53,823 nucleotides of DNA, taken from contig JAJEGW010000199.1 in assembly GCA_022819605.1 (NCBI GenBank), forward strand, positions 1-53,823. Direction: 5' to 3'. Shown piece after piece: positions 1-12,110 of this stretch. The DNA comes from Silicimonas sp. GTDB lineage: Bacteria; Pseudomonadota; Alphaproteobacteria; Rhodobacterales; Rhodobacteraceae. The notes beneath the pieces were generated by a model, which saw only the letters and a list, made by a program, of their open reading frames with translations, made no database searches and had not been told where the DNA came from. Numbering within the stretch: the first letter of the stretch is position 1; each line of letters starts with the position of its first letter. The position numbers and the translations under genes are program-made.

Positions 1-23
1 ATGGGGCCGCCAATTCAACGGGA

Positions 24-41
24 CAGGAGGAGGGCCTCCTG
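24..41 (+). promoter_or_regulatory. Hairpin in the pnp leader
   Basis: A perfect 7-bp stem (CAGGAGG / CCTCCTG) with a 4-nt loop lies 20 nt upstream of the pnp start codon. In several bacteria the pnp leader folds into structures used for autoregulation by RNase III and PNPase. The hairpin is seen directly; the regulatory role is inferred. It could instead be the end of a terminator of an upstream gene such as rpsO, but no T-tract follows it. Confidence 0.35.
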
Positions 42-61
42 ATCTCACACAGGATACCAAA

Positions 62-2191
62 ATGTTCAACGAAGTGAAGAAATCGATCCAGTGGGGCGAT
101 GATACGCTGACGCTGGAAACAGGCAAGATCGCCCGCCAGGCTGATGGCTCGGTGGTCGCCACCTACGGCGAAACGACGGTCATGGCAAACGTGACATTCG
201 CCCGGGAACAGCGGGAAGGACAAGACTTCTTTCCTCTGACCGTCCACTACAACGAGAAATACTACGCCGCCGGCAAGGTACCCGGCGGGTTCTTCAAGCG
301 CGAGGCGCGGCCGACCGAAAAGGAAACGCTGACATCGCGCCTGATCGATCGTCCAATTCGGCCGCTCTTCATCGACGGATTCAAGAACGAGGTCCTGGTC
401 ATCTGCACCGTGCTTTCGCATGACCTCGTCCACGATCCCGACATCGTCGCCATGATTGCAGCCTCGGCCGCGCTGACGCTTTCGGGCGCACCCTTCATGG
501 GACCGATCGCCGGCTGCCGCGTAGGTTTCGCGAACGGCGATTACGTTCTCAATCCCACGGTCGAGAACATGGAAAACCTGCGCAACAATCCCGAGCAGCG
601 CCTCGACCTCGTGGTCGCCGGAACGCGGGAAGCGGTCATGATGGTCGAATCCGAGGCCTACGAACTGTCGGAAGCCGAAATGCTTGGTGCGGTGAACTTT
701 GCACATGGGCAGATACAACCCGTCATCGACCTGATCATCGCGCTTGCGGAGGAAGCCGCAAACGAGCCATTCGAGTTCACGTCGCCGGACATCTCTGATC
801 TGCACGGCGCGGTAAAGGCCGCCGGCGAAGCGCAGATGCGTGACGCATACGCCATACTCGACAAGCAGGAGCGCGTGACGGCCGTTGGCGCGGCAAGGGC
901 TGCAATCAAGGAGAGGCTGACGGACGAGCAACTCCAGGATCCGAATCTCGGAACCGCTCTCAAGAAGCTCGAATCCTCGATACTCCGCGGCGACGTCGTC
1001 AAGAACGGGCGTCGCATCGATGGGAGGAAAACCGACGAAGTCCGCCAGATCGCTTGCGAGACGGGACTCCTGCCCCGCACCCACGGCTCCGCGCTCTTCA
1101 CCCGAGGGGAAACGCAGGGGCTCATCGTTACCACCCTGGGCACCGGAGACGACGAACAGATCGTCGACGCCCTGCACGGAAACTTCCGTTCCAATTTCCT
1201 GCTGCACTACAACTTTCCGCCCTATTCGGTCGGTGAAGTGGGTCGCGTCGGACCGCCCGGGCGCCGCGAGATCGGCCATGGCAAGCTCGCCTGGCGCGCA
1301 CTCCAGGCGGTTCTGCCCAGTGCAACCGATTTCCCCTACACGATCCGTCTCGTGTCGGAAATCACGGAATCCAACGGCTCGTCTTCCATGGCAACTGTCT
1401 GCGGCTCGTCCCTGTCGATGATGGACGCCGGAGTGCCGGTAAGAGCGGCGGTTGCTGGCGTGGCCATGGGCCTCGTCCTGGAAGAGGACGGCTCCTATGC
1501 TATCCTGACTGACATCCTGGGCGACGAGGATCACCTTGGCGACATGGACTTCAAGGTGGCAGGCACCGAAAACGGAATCACGTCGCTGCAGATGGACATC
1601 AAGGTGGCGGGGATCACGCCCGAGATCATGGAAAGGGCGCTGGATCAGGCCAAGGCGGGCCGGCTGCACATCCTTGGAGAAATGAACAAGGCCCTGTCGT
1701 CGGCAGGTGAATTCAGCATCCACGCTCCGCGCATCGAGACCATGAGCATCCCGACGGACAAGATCAGGGAAGTCATAGGGTCAGGCGGCAAGGTTATCCG
1801 CGAGATCGTCGAAGTCTCGGGGGCCAAGGTCGACATCAACGATGACGGCGTCATCAAGATCGCCTCTCCCGACGGTGAAGCCATCAAGAAGGCTTACGAA
1901 ATGATCCACGCCATCGTGGCCGAGCCGGAAGAGGGCAAGATCTACAAGGGCACGGTCGTCAAGATCGTCGACTTCGGCGCCTTCGTGAACTTCTTTGGAA
2001 AGCGCGACGGGCTCGTGCATGTCAGCCAGATCGAAAACCGTCGCCTGGGCCATCCATCGGACGTTCTCAAGGAAGGCCAGTCGGTCTACGTGAAGCTCTT
2101 GGGCTTCGATGATCGCGGAAAGGTACGCCTGGCCATGAAAATGGTCGACCAGGAGACCGGGAATGAATTGGCGCGCGAAGCGGCGAATTGA
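62..2191 (+). CDS. pnp: Polyribonucleotide nucleotidyltransferase (PNPase)
   Basis: This is the phosphorolytic 3'-to-5' exoribonuclease of the RNA degradosome, which turns over mRNA with phosphate and releases nucleoside diphosphates. The 709 residues match the family length. Two RNase PH folds (about 10-145 and 325-460) flank the alpha-helical linker. The active-site block [12 protein letters not shown] sits at about residues 487-498. A KH domain with its GxxG loop (IGSGGK, about 570) and an S1 domain (about 622-690, [14 protein letters not shown]) follow. The start is an ATG preceded by AGGA at a suitable distance. The gene converges on gyrB, with 127 bp between the stops and no clear terminator. 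Assignment is essentially certain. Confidence 0.98.
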   Translation: MFNEVKKSIQWGDDTLTLETGKIARQADGSVVATYGETTVMANVTFAREQREGQDFFPLTVHYNEKYYAAGKVPGGFFKREARPTEKETLTSRLIDRPIRPLFIDGFKNEVLVICTVLSHDLVHDPDIVAMIAASAALTLSGAPFMGPIAGCRVGFANGDYVLNPTVENMENLRNNPEQRLDLVVAGTREAVMMVESEAYELSEAEMLGAVNFAHGQIQPVIDLIIALAEEAANEPFEFTSPDISDLHGAVKAAGEAQMRDAYAILDKQERVTAVGAARAAIKERLTDEQLQDPNLGTALKKLESSILRGDVVKNGRRIDGRKTDEVRQIACETGLLPRTHGSALFTRGETQGLIVTTLGTGDDEQIVDALHGNFRSNFLLHYNFPPYSVGEVGRVGPPGRREIGHGKLAWRALQAVLPSATDFPYTIRLVSEITESNGSSSMATVCGSSLSMMDAGVPVRAAVAGVAMGLVLEEDGSYAILTDILGDEDHLGDMDFKVAGTENGITSLQMDIKVAGITPEIMERALDQAKAGRLHILGEMNKALSSAGEFSIHAPRIETMSIPTDKIREVIGSGGKVIREIVEVSGAKVDINDDGVIKIASPDGEAIKKAYEMIHAIVAEPEEGKIYKGTVVKIVDFGAFVNFFGKRDGLVHVSQIENRRLGHPSDVLKEGQSVYVKLLGFDDRGKVRLAMKMVDQETGNELAREAAN

Positions 2192-2318
2192 GCCGCGCCA
2201 AACGGGTGACCGGCTGTTGCAAGGTGGCCGCCCGTCCGCTCCATAGATTGCCCAGTCGGCACCAAGTGACCGCGGCGCTCTTCTCCTGATGACGTGTTGG
2301 CTCGCGCCCCGATGTCGC

Positions 2319-4889
<2,571 letters not shown>

Positions 4890-5015
4890 TCAAGGCATGG
4901 TCCGCTTCCTCGGAGATCCGGCAAGGGCCCCGGCTGCTTCGCGGCAGCAATTCATCTCTCGTAAATTTGTCGCCGGTCAATTGTCCAAGGCCGCTGACTT
5001 GGGTTAGGAGGGCAC

Positions 5016-5465
5016 ATGGCAAAGACGATCCTGATCCTGAACGGCCCGAACTTGAACATGCTCGGTGCGAGGCAGCCCGAAATCTACGGGAGCGAAACGC
5101 TTGACGATGTCGCAGGTCTCTGCGCCGAAACAGCGGCGATATTCGGTCAAGAGACCGAACTGCGCCAGTCGAATCACGAAGGTGAACTTGTCGACTGGAT
5201 TCACGAGGCCCGCGACAGTTTTGCGGCCATCATCATAAATCCTGGCGCCTATTCGCACACGTCCGTTGCCATTCTGGATGCACTCAACATGTTCGAGGGT
5301 CCTGTTGCAGAGGTGCATCTCTCGAACATCCATGCCCGCGAGGAGTTCCGGCACAACTCCTATGTTTCCGGACGTGCCGACGCGGTCATCGTAGGTTGCG
5401 GACCAGCAGGCTACGGGTTCGCCGTGGAGCAGGTCTGTGCATGCCTGTCCGATGCGGTGACTTGA
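5016..5465 (+). CDS. aroQ: Type II 3-dehydroquinate dehydratase
   Basis: It dehydrates 3-dehydroquinate to 3-dehydroshikimate in the shikimate pathway. The 149-residue length is that of the small dodecameric type II enzymes. The signatures are all present: [19 protein letters not shown] with the catalytic Tyr in the N-terminal loop, [10 protein letters not shown], and [15 protein letters not shown] with the catalytic His. An AGGAGG Shine-Dalgarno sits a few bases before the ATG. The stop lies one base before the TTG start of the downstream permease gene, so the two are likely cotranscribed, although no functional link is evident. Confidence 0.96.
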   Translation: MAKTILILNGPNLNMLGARQPEIYGSETLDDVAGLCAETAAIFGQETELRQSNHEGELVDWIHEARDSFAAIIINPGAYSHTSVAILDALNMFEGPVAEVHLSNIHAREEFRHNSYVSGRADAVIVGCGPAGYGFAVEQVCACLSDAVT

Positions 5466-5466
5466 A

Positions 5467-7242
5467 TTGCCTGAAGACCAGGCCCTGATTCTCGCCATTT
5501 TTGTTGTGCTCTTCGCCTTGCTGGCCTGGGGGCGCATTCGATACGACCTCGTGGCTTTTGGAGCGCTGGTTTTGGCTGCTGCGATCGGACTCGTGCCCCG
5601 GGAGGAGGTGTTTTCCGGCTTCGGGCATTCCGCCGTGGCAGTCATAGCGCTGGTTCTGGTGATATCGCGCGGCCTCATCGGTTCGGGCGCCATCGAGAAG
5701 CTTGCCGCCAGGCTTCTTGACAGCGAACGGCCCCTGCCGATGCACATTGCGGTCATGGCCGTTGTCGGTGCGGCCATTTCCGCGGTGATAAACAACGTTG
5801 CCGCGCTCGCGCTGCTGATGCCGCTGGATTCCGAGACCGCGACGAAGGCCGGACGCGCCCTCTCCCGGTCACTGATGCCCCTTTCGTTCGCCACTATCCT
5901 GGGCGGAATGATCACTCTGATCGGTACACCTCCCAACATCGTCATTGCCGGATACCGCGAGGAAGCGCTTGGCGCGCCGTTCGGCATGTTCGACTTCGCT
6001 CCTGTCGGGCTGGCAGTCGCCGCCGCCGGCATCGCGTTTGTGTCACTTCTGGGCTGGCGACTGCTGCCCCAACGGGACGGCGCATGGGGAAGCGAGCGCG
6101 AATTCGCGCAGGGCCGTTATGTCGCGGAACTGAGGGTTGGCGAAAAATTCGACGAGAAGGACATGACGGTGGGAGACTTCTATCCGCTTGCCGACGAGCA
6201 CGACGTTCACGTCCTCGGACTCGTTCGCGGCGGACGTCGTCAGCCTGGCTTCGCAGCCAAGCAGGAAGTCCGACCCGGCGACTTCATCGTCGTCGAGGGC
6301 GAGCCCGGTGCCATCGAGGCGTTCATGGGACAGGGCGAGCTTGAATTCGCGGGGTCGGAAAAGCACACGGGAACCGTGGCTTCCGGCGGCCTCGCGCTGA
6401 CGGAGGCCATCGTGCCGGAAGGTGCACGGATCGCGGGCCGGACGGCGCGCAGCCTGAAGCTCCTTCATCGGCACGCGGTCACGCTCCTGGGCGTGTCCCG
6501 CAGCGGGCGACGCTTTCGAGATCGCGTTCGTCTCCTCGCGATCAGGCCCGGCGACGTCCTCCTGCTGCTGGGCACGCCGGAGCGGAATGCAGAGGCGGCA
6601 ACCTGGATGGGCGTGTTGCCGCTCAAGGGCCGCGAAACGCCGGTCGTTCAGCGCTCGAAGGCCTGGCTTTCGATCGGCATCTTTCTCGTCGCCATCGCCT
6701 CGGCCGTGGCGGGCTGGGCACCCTTGCCGGTCGCCCTCGCGGCGGCGGTGGTCGGCTTTGTCGGTGTCGGGCTCGTCACGGGCCGCGAGGTCTACGATTC
6801 CATCGAGTGGAAGGTCATCGTGCTCCTCGCGAGCCTGGTTCCCCTCGCCGAAGCTTTCGAGGCTGTCGGCGGGGCGGAATTGATCGCCGGGCAAATCCTG
6901 GCAGCAACGCAAGGGTTCCCGCCCTGGGTCGCGCTTGTCGTGCTGATGATCGTGACCATGACCCTGTCGGACTTTCTGAACAACGTCGCGACGACGCTGA
7001 TTGCCGCGCCGGTTGCGCTGGGCGTTGCGGCGGCCACGGGGACGAATCCGGATGCGTGGCTCATGGCGGTCGCGGTCGCCGCATCATGCGCATTCCTCAC
7101 GCCTGTCGGCCACAAGAACAACACGATCATCCTGGGACCAGGCGGCTATCATTTCGGCGATTACTGGCGGATGGGCCTGCCGCTTGAAATCCTGGTGATT
7201 CTTGTCTCGGTTCCGATGATCCTGGTCGTCTGGCCGCTATAA
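5467..7242 (+). CDS. SLC13/ArsB-NhaD superfamily permease with two RCK_C domains
   Basis: This 591-residue inner-membrane transporter has two blocks of hydrophobic helices (about 1-200 and 395-591) joined by a cytoplasmic region with two TrkA-C/RCK_C-like repeats (about 211-285 and 306-385), each ending in RPGDfivveG- or RPGDVLLLLG-type strands. The GGMITLIGTPPNIVIAG and LTPVGHKNNTIILGPGGY loops are typical of the ion transporter superfamily that includes SLC13 anion transporters. The TTG start follows aroQ by one base and lacks an ATG alternative nearby. The substrate cannot be read from the sequence; sulfate, dicarboxylates or other anions are all possible. Confidence 0.88.
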   Translation: MPEDQALILAIFVVLFALLAWGRIRYDLVAFGALVLAAAIGLVPREEVFSGFGHSAVAVIALVLVISRGLIGSGAIEKLAARLLDSERPLPMHIAVMAVVGAAISAVINNVAALALLMPLDSETATKAGRALSRSLMPLSFATILGGMITLIGTPPNIVIAGYREEALGAPFGMFDFAPVGLAVAAAGIAFVSLLGWRLLPQRDGAWGSEREFAQGRYVAELRVGEKFDEKDMTVGDFYPLADEHDVHVLGLVRGGRRQPGFAAKQEVRPGDFIVVEGEPGAIEAFMGQGELEFAGSEKHTGTVASGGLALTEAIVPEGARIAGRTARSLKLLHRHAVTLLGVSRSGRRFRDRVRLLAIRPGDVLLLLGTPERNAEAATWMGVLPLKGRETPVVQRSKAWLSIGIFLVAIASAVAGWAPLPVALAAAVVGFVGVGLVTGREVYDSIEWKVIVLLASLVPLAEAFEAVGGAELIAGQILAATQGFPPWVALVVLMIVTMTLSDFLNNVATTLIAAPVALGVAAATGTNPDAWLMAVAVAASCAFLTPVGHKNNTIILGPGGYHFGDYWRMGLPLEILVILVSVPMILVVWPL

Positions 7243-7366
7243 GCATGGGGCAGCAACAGGCATGCGGACTCAGACATGCTTCACGCGCGACACACTGCAG
7301 ATTTCGGCAATTCGGATCCGCTGCCTTGCCGACGCAGCGCCTTGCTGCATCGAGCGTTCGCTGACG

Positions 7367-7696
7367 TCAGGACTGATCGTCCGCCCGTTCAATATACGCG
7401 CGAAGCTCCTCCGCCTCCCGCCTTGAGTCCCGAAGCCCGTCCATGGTCGTGCTCAACTCGGCCAAGACCTGATTCAGCTCGTTCTTGTGTTCCTCTTCAC
7501 GCCGCCTGAGCAGTTCCTGTACGTTGTCCCGCTCCAATTCGGCCTCGTGCAGCGCCTCCACCAGCGTGTCCACTTCGTGAATTTCGGACAGCGTGGACTG
7601 CGTGAGCCGCGTAACCAGCCAACGGGTGAACCAGCCCACAAGGAATGCCATGAACAGGATGACCGCCGTGACGGCAATGAACTCGTTTCCGCTCAT
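7367..7696 (-). CDS. Small membrane-anchored coiled-coil protein
   Basis: The 109-residue protein has one N-terminal membrane helix (about residues 6-29) followed by a long charged helix (about 35-105) rich in Glu, Arg and Leu with heptad character, so it is probably a membrane-tethered coiled coil. I do not recognise a named family. Its ATG overlaps the stop of the upstream OmpA-family gene by ATGA, which indicates translational coupling and suggests a shared envelope role. Last gene of the ubiA-OmpA operon. Confidence 0.75.
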   Translation of the reverse strand: MSGNEFIAVTAVILFMAFLVGWFTRWLVTRLTQSTLSEIHEVDTLVEALHEAELERDNVQELLRRREEEHKNELNQVLAELSTTMDGLRDSRREAEELRAYIERADDQS

Positions 7697-9612
7697 TCCG
7701 TGCCTCCTCCGTCCCTTGCTTCGATGACGTCATCGTCGTCCAAGGTCTCCGCCTCGTGCCCGGACAAGTCCGTCAGGTCTTCTGATATGGCGATCAGGCG
7801 GAACTCGATCCGACGGTTCGCTTCCCGCCCTTCTGCCGTGCCGTTGTCCGCCACGGGCTGGCTCTCGCCATAGCCCTTGGCAACCAGGCCGGTGCCCAGC
7901 ACGCGTCGCGCCAGGATTGCATTCAGAACCGCGTCCGCGCGCGCCTGGCTCAGCCGCTGATTCATGGTTTCACGACCCTGGCTGTCGGTGTGACCGCTGA
8001 TCTCGACCCTGATTCCTTCGCACTCGCGAAAGACGTCCGCAATCGCATCTATGGTTTCGGCAGCATCGTCGCCGAAGGTGCTGGACGACGGATTGAAGGT
8101 GATCTTCTTCCTCTCGGCCGCTTCGTTTACCCGGGCCAGGCATTCCTCGGGCGTCGGCAACACGATCTGCGGTTCACTGACCTCGACATACGTGACGTCA
8201 AGTTCATAGGTCGCACCCACCCCCAGCTTGCCCGAAAGAACACCCGTGATCGCGGATTGAGCATCCTCGAATGCCGCATTGCCGGCAATCGTGACCTTGT
8301 CGGCGGTCACGTTGACAATCCCATTGCTCAGAAACCGCATTGCCTCCAGCGCCGCCAGCACGCGCTGCGTCCATCCGCCCGGCAAGTCCTGCTCCAGGTC
8401 AGTCGCCGAATGTACCTGACCGCTCCCAAAATGGGCGACAGCAAGACTCTCGACAGCCGCACGGGTTGAATCGCTTCCAAGCTTTCCGCGAAGCTGAACA
8501 TGTCCCTCGGGCGAAAGAGTTGCGGTGAATTCCGGCAAGCGGCGTTCTTCGTCCTGCGCGACTTCCTCGGGCAGAATCGCCTTCAACGAAAAGACCGGCG
8601 GCAGGGCCTCCTCAAGCTCCGCCGAGACACGCTGGAATCGTGGCGGCGGCGTGCTCGCCTTCGCTGTCAGCGTGACATCGGCATTGGACATGGTGAGCGT
8701 GCCTTCGCCAATCTCGGCAACGGCGCCAATTCCGGCTACCGCTGCCTCGCCCCATCGGGTCGAAGGCGTTCCGAGGGCCAAGATGCATGTCGCGTCCTCG
8801 CCAAGTCCCGCGTTTCGGGCCGCTTCGAGGATTGCGTCTCGCGCCGCCTCGCTGTCGGCGGAGCAGGCATCGAATCGCGCGCCGTCGCTGTCGATCAGGA
8901 ACCTGAGCGTGAAGGGCGCGACGACCGGGCGCAGCGCGGAGATGTTCAAGACAAGCTCCAGGCCTGCCGGCGCATCCCTGCGCAGTTGCCGTTCCAGCTT
9001 GCGCTTGTCATCGGCATCCTCGGCCACGGCATGGATCGAGACCCCCGAAGCCGTGATCGACACTTTCGAGCGAGGCAAGGCGCCGAGGGCCTCAACACCG
9101 AATTTCACGGCACGATGCCACCCGTCAGCCGGTTCGAAATCGAGGGTTCCGAGCAAATCAGAGACCGGCGCATCGACCACGTGCTCCCGGACCATCTTCA
9201 AGACGCTTTCGACATCCATCGACGACGGCACAAGACCGGCAAGCGAAACGCCGCTGTCGAAGCGCAGGATCTCGATCGAGAACTCGGGAGGCTGGATTGT
9301 CACCGGGTCGGCAACTTCCATTCGATCCATGATGCGCGCGGAACCGGCAGCCCGGCCTGCGGTCGAAAGCGCGGCAAACCGCGTCGCCTCGTCCGGAGCA
9401 ACGCCGCTCAAGGTGACATGCAGGCCGTCGATCTGGACAACTGTCCATTCGTGGCCCGATTGCGACAGCCCGGCGTCAATGCTCCTCAGAGTCCGCGCCT
9501 CTACAAGATTCCTGGCCCAGACCGCAACCGCAAGGCACAGACCTGCTCCTGCCGCCAGCGCCAACAGATGCGGGATGGAACGCAGGCGTAAGACGATCCA
9601 CCGAAAGGACAT
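7693..9612 (-). CDS. OmpA-family envelope protein with BON domain
   Basis: A 639-residue protein with an N-terminal signal or anchor helix (about 12-30), a BON-like repeat (about 40-100, WTVVQIDGLHVTLSG), a long central region that may hold further BON-like units, and a C-terminal OmpA peptidoglycan-binding domain (about 515-625). The OmpA domain shows ISGHTDSQG, NQRLSQARADAV and REANRRIEFRL. It probably bridges membrane and peptidoglycan. The open frame extends to 9729, but I chose the ATG at 9612 because AAGGA precedes it and the hydrophobic segment follows at once. It lies 38 bp after ubiA and overlaps the small coiled-coil gene, which forms an operon. Confidence 0.88.
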   Translation of the reverse strand: MSFRWIVLRLRSIPHLLALAAGAGLCLAVAVWARNLVEARTLRSIDAGLSQSGHEWTVVQIDGLHVTLSGVAPDEATRFAALSTAGRAAGSARIMDRMEVADPVTIQPPEFSIEILRFDSGVSLAGLVPSSMDVESVLKMVREHVVDAPVSDLLGTLDFEPADGWHRAVKFGVEALGALPRSKVSITASGVSIHAVAEDADDKRKLERQLRRDAPAGLELVLNISALRPVVAPFTLRFLIDSDGARFDACSADSEAARDAILEAARNAGLGEDATCILALGTPSTRWGEAAVAGIGAVAEIGEGTLTMSNADVTLTAKASTPPPRFQRVSAELEEALPPVFSLKAILPEEVAQDEERRLPEFTATLSPEGHVQLRGKLGSDSTRAAVESLAVAHFGSGQVHSATDLEQDLPGGWTQRVLAALEAMRFLSNGIVNVTADKVTIAGNAAFEDAQSAITGVLSGKLGVGATYELDVTYVEVSEPQIVLPTPEECLARVNEAAERKKITFNPSSSTFGDDAAETIDAIADVFRECEGIRVEISGHTDSQGRETMNQRLSQARADAVLNAILARRVLGTGLVAKGYGESQPVADNGTAEGREANRRIEFRLIAISEDLTDLSGHEAETLDDDDVIEARDGGGTE

Positions 9613-9650
9613 ATTTCCTTGTAATCTTCGGCTCGATCTCGCGCAATCAT

Positions 9651-10607
9651 TCAAAGGAACGTTACCACGCACAGGAAGAGAACCGGAATCAGCCCTGCAT
9701 CGCGATTTGCCCGAAAGAGCTTCAGGCATCGCTCAGGATTGCCAACCTCCAGCCGTGCGACTTGCCAAACCAGATGCAGTCCAAACGCGAGCGTTCCGGC
9801 CAGCACGAATCCTGGCTGCAGAATGCCTTCGTCAGGCCGGGCGGCACCGATGAGGCCAATGCCGAGAAGGAAAGTTGACGCGACAAGGAAGCGATTCAGC
9901 CAGCGTCTAGTCTCAGCACCAAAGAGCCGCGCCGTCGACTTGACGCCGATGACCGCGTCATCTCTTCGGTCTTGCAGGGCATAAATCGTGTCATAGAACA
10001 GGGTCCAGGCAATTCCGGCGACGTAAATTGCCAGCGCTGGCCAAGCAAGTGTCCCCGTGACCGCTGCCCAGGCCAGAAGCGCGCCCCAGTTGAAGGCCAG
10101 TCCCAGAAACACCTGCGGCCACCAGGTAAACCGCTTGGCAAACGGATAAACCACCACCAGGACTACGGATGCGAGACCCAAAAGGACGGCCGCACTCCCG
10201 AATGTCAGGAGGACAAGCAACGCCGCCAACGCCTGCACCGTCATCCATGCTGCTGCCCGGGCCACGGAGATCTGTCCCGTAGGAATTGGCCGCGAACGGG
10301 TGCGTTCAACCTCGGCATCGAACTTGCGGTCAGCAATGTCGTTCCACGTGCATCCGGCTCCCCGCATCAGCCATGCCCCGATGGCGCACCCGATGCCGAT
10401 CCACGCATGCTGCAGGATCTGCGTTCCCAGGTGCAGCGAAGCCGCGCCCAGTCCCCACCAGCAGGGCAACAGGAGAAGCCAGGTTCCAATTGGCCGGTCT
10501 GCCCTGCTGAGCCGCAGGTAAGGGCGCGTCGCCGGCGGCGCCCAGCGATCAACCCAGTTGCCCGGAACCGCATCTGCCACTTGCCCGTCTGGTGCCCCTT
10601 CGGCCAT
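9651..10607 (-). CDS. ubiA: 4-hydroxybenzoate polyprenyltransferase
   Basis: This membrane enzyme attaches the polyprenyl tail to 4-hydroxybenzoate in ubiquinone synthesis. The two Asp-rich motifs for the Mg-diphosphate are present: NDIADRKFD (about residues 89-97) and YALQDRRDD (about 215-223). Between and after them lie about eight or nine hydrophobic helices. PYLRLSRADRPIGTWLLLLPC is the typical N-terminal family block. The open frame runs on to 11006, but that stretch is antisense to rsmE, so the ATG at 10607 is preferred and gives 318 residues. The start is only 12 bp from the divergent rsmE start. Confidence 0.95.
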   Translation of the reverse strand: MAEGAPDGQVADAVPGNWVDRWAPPATRPYLRLSRADRPIGTWLLLLPCWWGLGAASLHLGTQILQHAWIGIGCAIGAWLMRGAGCTWNDIADRKFDAEVERTRSRPIPTGQISVARAAAWMTVQALAALLVLLTFGSAAVLLGLASVVLVVVYPFAKRFTWWPQVFLGLAFNWGALLAWAAVTGTLAWPALAIYVAGIAWTLFYDTIYALQDRRDDAVIGVKSTARLFGAETRRWLNRFLVASTFLLGIGLIGAARPDEGILQPGFVLAGTLAFGLHLVWQVARLEVGNPERCLKLFRANRDAGLIPVLFLCVVTFL

Positions 10608-10619
10608 ATGATCCCAGCC

Positions 10620-11342
10620 ATGAAACGCGCGAAAGTCAGGATATATGTAGAGCACCCGCTGGGCGAGGGGCAATCGATCGCGCTTGCACGTGACCAGGCG
10701 CATTACCTGTTCTCGGTCATGCGCCTGGCGGTCGGGGACCTTGTCTCCGTCTTCAACGGCAATGACGGAGAGTGGGAGGCGGAGGTCGCGAACGCCGGAA
10801 AGCGGGGCGGGACACTCATGTGCCGAATCCAGAGCGCCGGTCAGCGGAATCCGCCCGACCTCTGGCTCCTCTTTGCGCCGATCAAGAAGGCCCGCACGGA
10901 CTTCATCGTGGAAAAGGCTGCGGAAATGGGTGCGGCCCGCATCGTGCCGGTCCGAACCGAGTTCACCGATGCCGGAAGGATCAAGAGAGACCGGCTTCAA
11001 GCCCATGCCGTTGAAGCAGTAGAGCAGTGCGGCGGAACCAGCGTACCCCGCGTCGAGGAGATGTCGGTGCTCGCTCGAATTCTGGCGGCATGGCCCGAAG
11101 GTCGCCGGTTGATGTTCTGCGACGAGGCGCTCGCGGGCAAGGGAGGCGACCTGTCGGGAGCCTCTGGCCCTTGGGCCATCCTGATAGGCCCAGAAGGCGG
11201 ATTCTCCGAGGCGGAACGTGGCATGATCGGCGCGATGCCGCAGGCGATTGGGGTATCGCTGGGACCACGCGTGCTGCGTGCCGACACGGCAGCGGTCGCG
11301 GCAATGACGCTCTGGCAGTCACGCCTGGGCGACTGGAAGTGA
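10620..11342 (+). CDS. rsmE: 16S rRNA (uracil1498-N3)-methyltransferase
   Basis: A SPOUT-family RNA methyltransferase that modifies U1498 of 16S rRNA using S-adenosylmethionine. The 240 residues fit the family. An N-terminal PUA-like domain (about 1-70, with HYLFSVMRLAVGD) is followed by the knotted catalytic domain. The knot shows KKARTDFIVEKAAEMG, ILIGPEGGFSEAE and the C-terminal LGPRVLRADTAAVAA. I chose the ATG at 10620, which gives the usual N terminus MKRAKVRIYVEHPLG; another in-frame ATG lies at 10608. Divergent from ubiA, which is almost touching. Confidence 0.95.
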   Translation: MKRAKVRIYVEHPLGEGQSIALARDQAHYLFSVMRLAVGDLVSVFNGNDGEWEAEVANAGKRGGTLMCRIQSAGQRNPPDLWLLFAPIKKARTDFIVEKAAEMGAARIVPVRTEFTDAGRIKRDRLQAHAVEAVEQCGGTSVPRVEEMSVLARILAAWPEGRRLMFCDEALAGKGGDLSGASGPWAILIGPEGGFSEAERGMIGAMPQAIGVSLGPRVLRADTAAVAAMTLWQSRLGDWK

Positions 11343-11526
11343 CGCAAGTCCGGACCTGTACTGACATGTTGCCAATGGCTGCTGCCGGCACCGAAGTGCA
11401 TTTCTCCGGATCTTGACCGTTCCGGGACTGGACCCGGTGCGGGAATTCGGGGACGCTTGTGCCCGGCATTGCCGGCGTGGATAGCGTGGAGCGCCGGAAG
11501 AACCGGCCCGTGAGAGGAGACGTCTC

Positions 11527-12054
11527 TTGAGCATGATCCGACCAGAGGCAAGAGCCTTCCTGTCCAGGTGGCAGGAAGCGATTCTCTCGGGCATTGTCCT
11601 GCTCGGTTCGCTTCAGGCGGCTGCCGTGACGACCGGGCTGGTTCGGGGCCTGTCCTACGCGGCGGCACTTGTATGTGCGGCACTGTTCATCGAGGGCGTG
11701 CGGAGGGGACGCCGCCCCTACCGCGGCACCGGCGCGGGCAGGGTCGAAGTCGACGAACGCCAGATCACGTACTTCAGCTCGCTTGGCGGAGGAGTGATAT
11801 CGATCAATGATCTTGTCAGGGTCAAGGTGCGCGCCAGCAACCGGAGCTCAACCGGTCCGGACTTCTTCTGGGAATTCACCGATCTTCACGGACAACGACT
11901 GACGATTTCGGGGGACGTGGGCAACGGCGCGGCGCTCTTTGATGCACTCACTGCGCTGCCGGGCGCAGACCTCGAGGCTGCAGTCCGCGTATCGGTTCCG
12001 GATGCGGACGAGGAGCAGATCGTTTGGGAAGCCACTGCAAAGAGGCCGGATTGA
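11527..12054 (+). CDS. Conserved-looking small membrane protein of unknown function
   Basis: The 175-residue protein has one or two hydrophobic helices near the N terminus (about 17-60), an RRGRRPYRG positively charged stretch, then a soluble region of beta-rich appearance. I do not recognise the family. The TTG at 11527 is the preferred start because AGGAG lies seven bases upstream; the ATG two codons later is the alternative. It sits between rsmE and gshA, with its stop 56 bp before the gshA start, so it is likely cotranscribed with gshA. Confidence 0.75.
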   Translation: MSMIRPEARAFLSRWQEAILSGIVLLGSLQAAAVTTGLVRGLSYAAALVCAALFIEGVRRGRRPYRGTGAGRVEVDERQITYFSSLGGGVISINDLVRVKVRASNRSSTGPDFFWEFTDLHGQRLTISGDVGNGAALFDALTALPGADLEAAVRVSVPDADEEQIVWEATAKRPD

Positions 12055-12110
12055 CACAGGCGCGAATTCGGGCAAGTCAGCATCCCAGACTTGTCGACGT
12101 GAGCAACGCA

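Noticed and set aside
10608..11006. N-terminal extension of ubiA to 11006
   Set aside because: The extension is antisense to rsmE and does not resemble UbiA proteins, whose conserved start lies after 10607.
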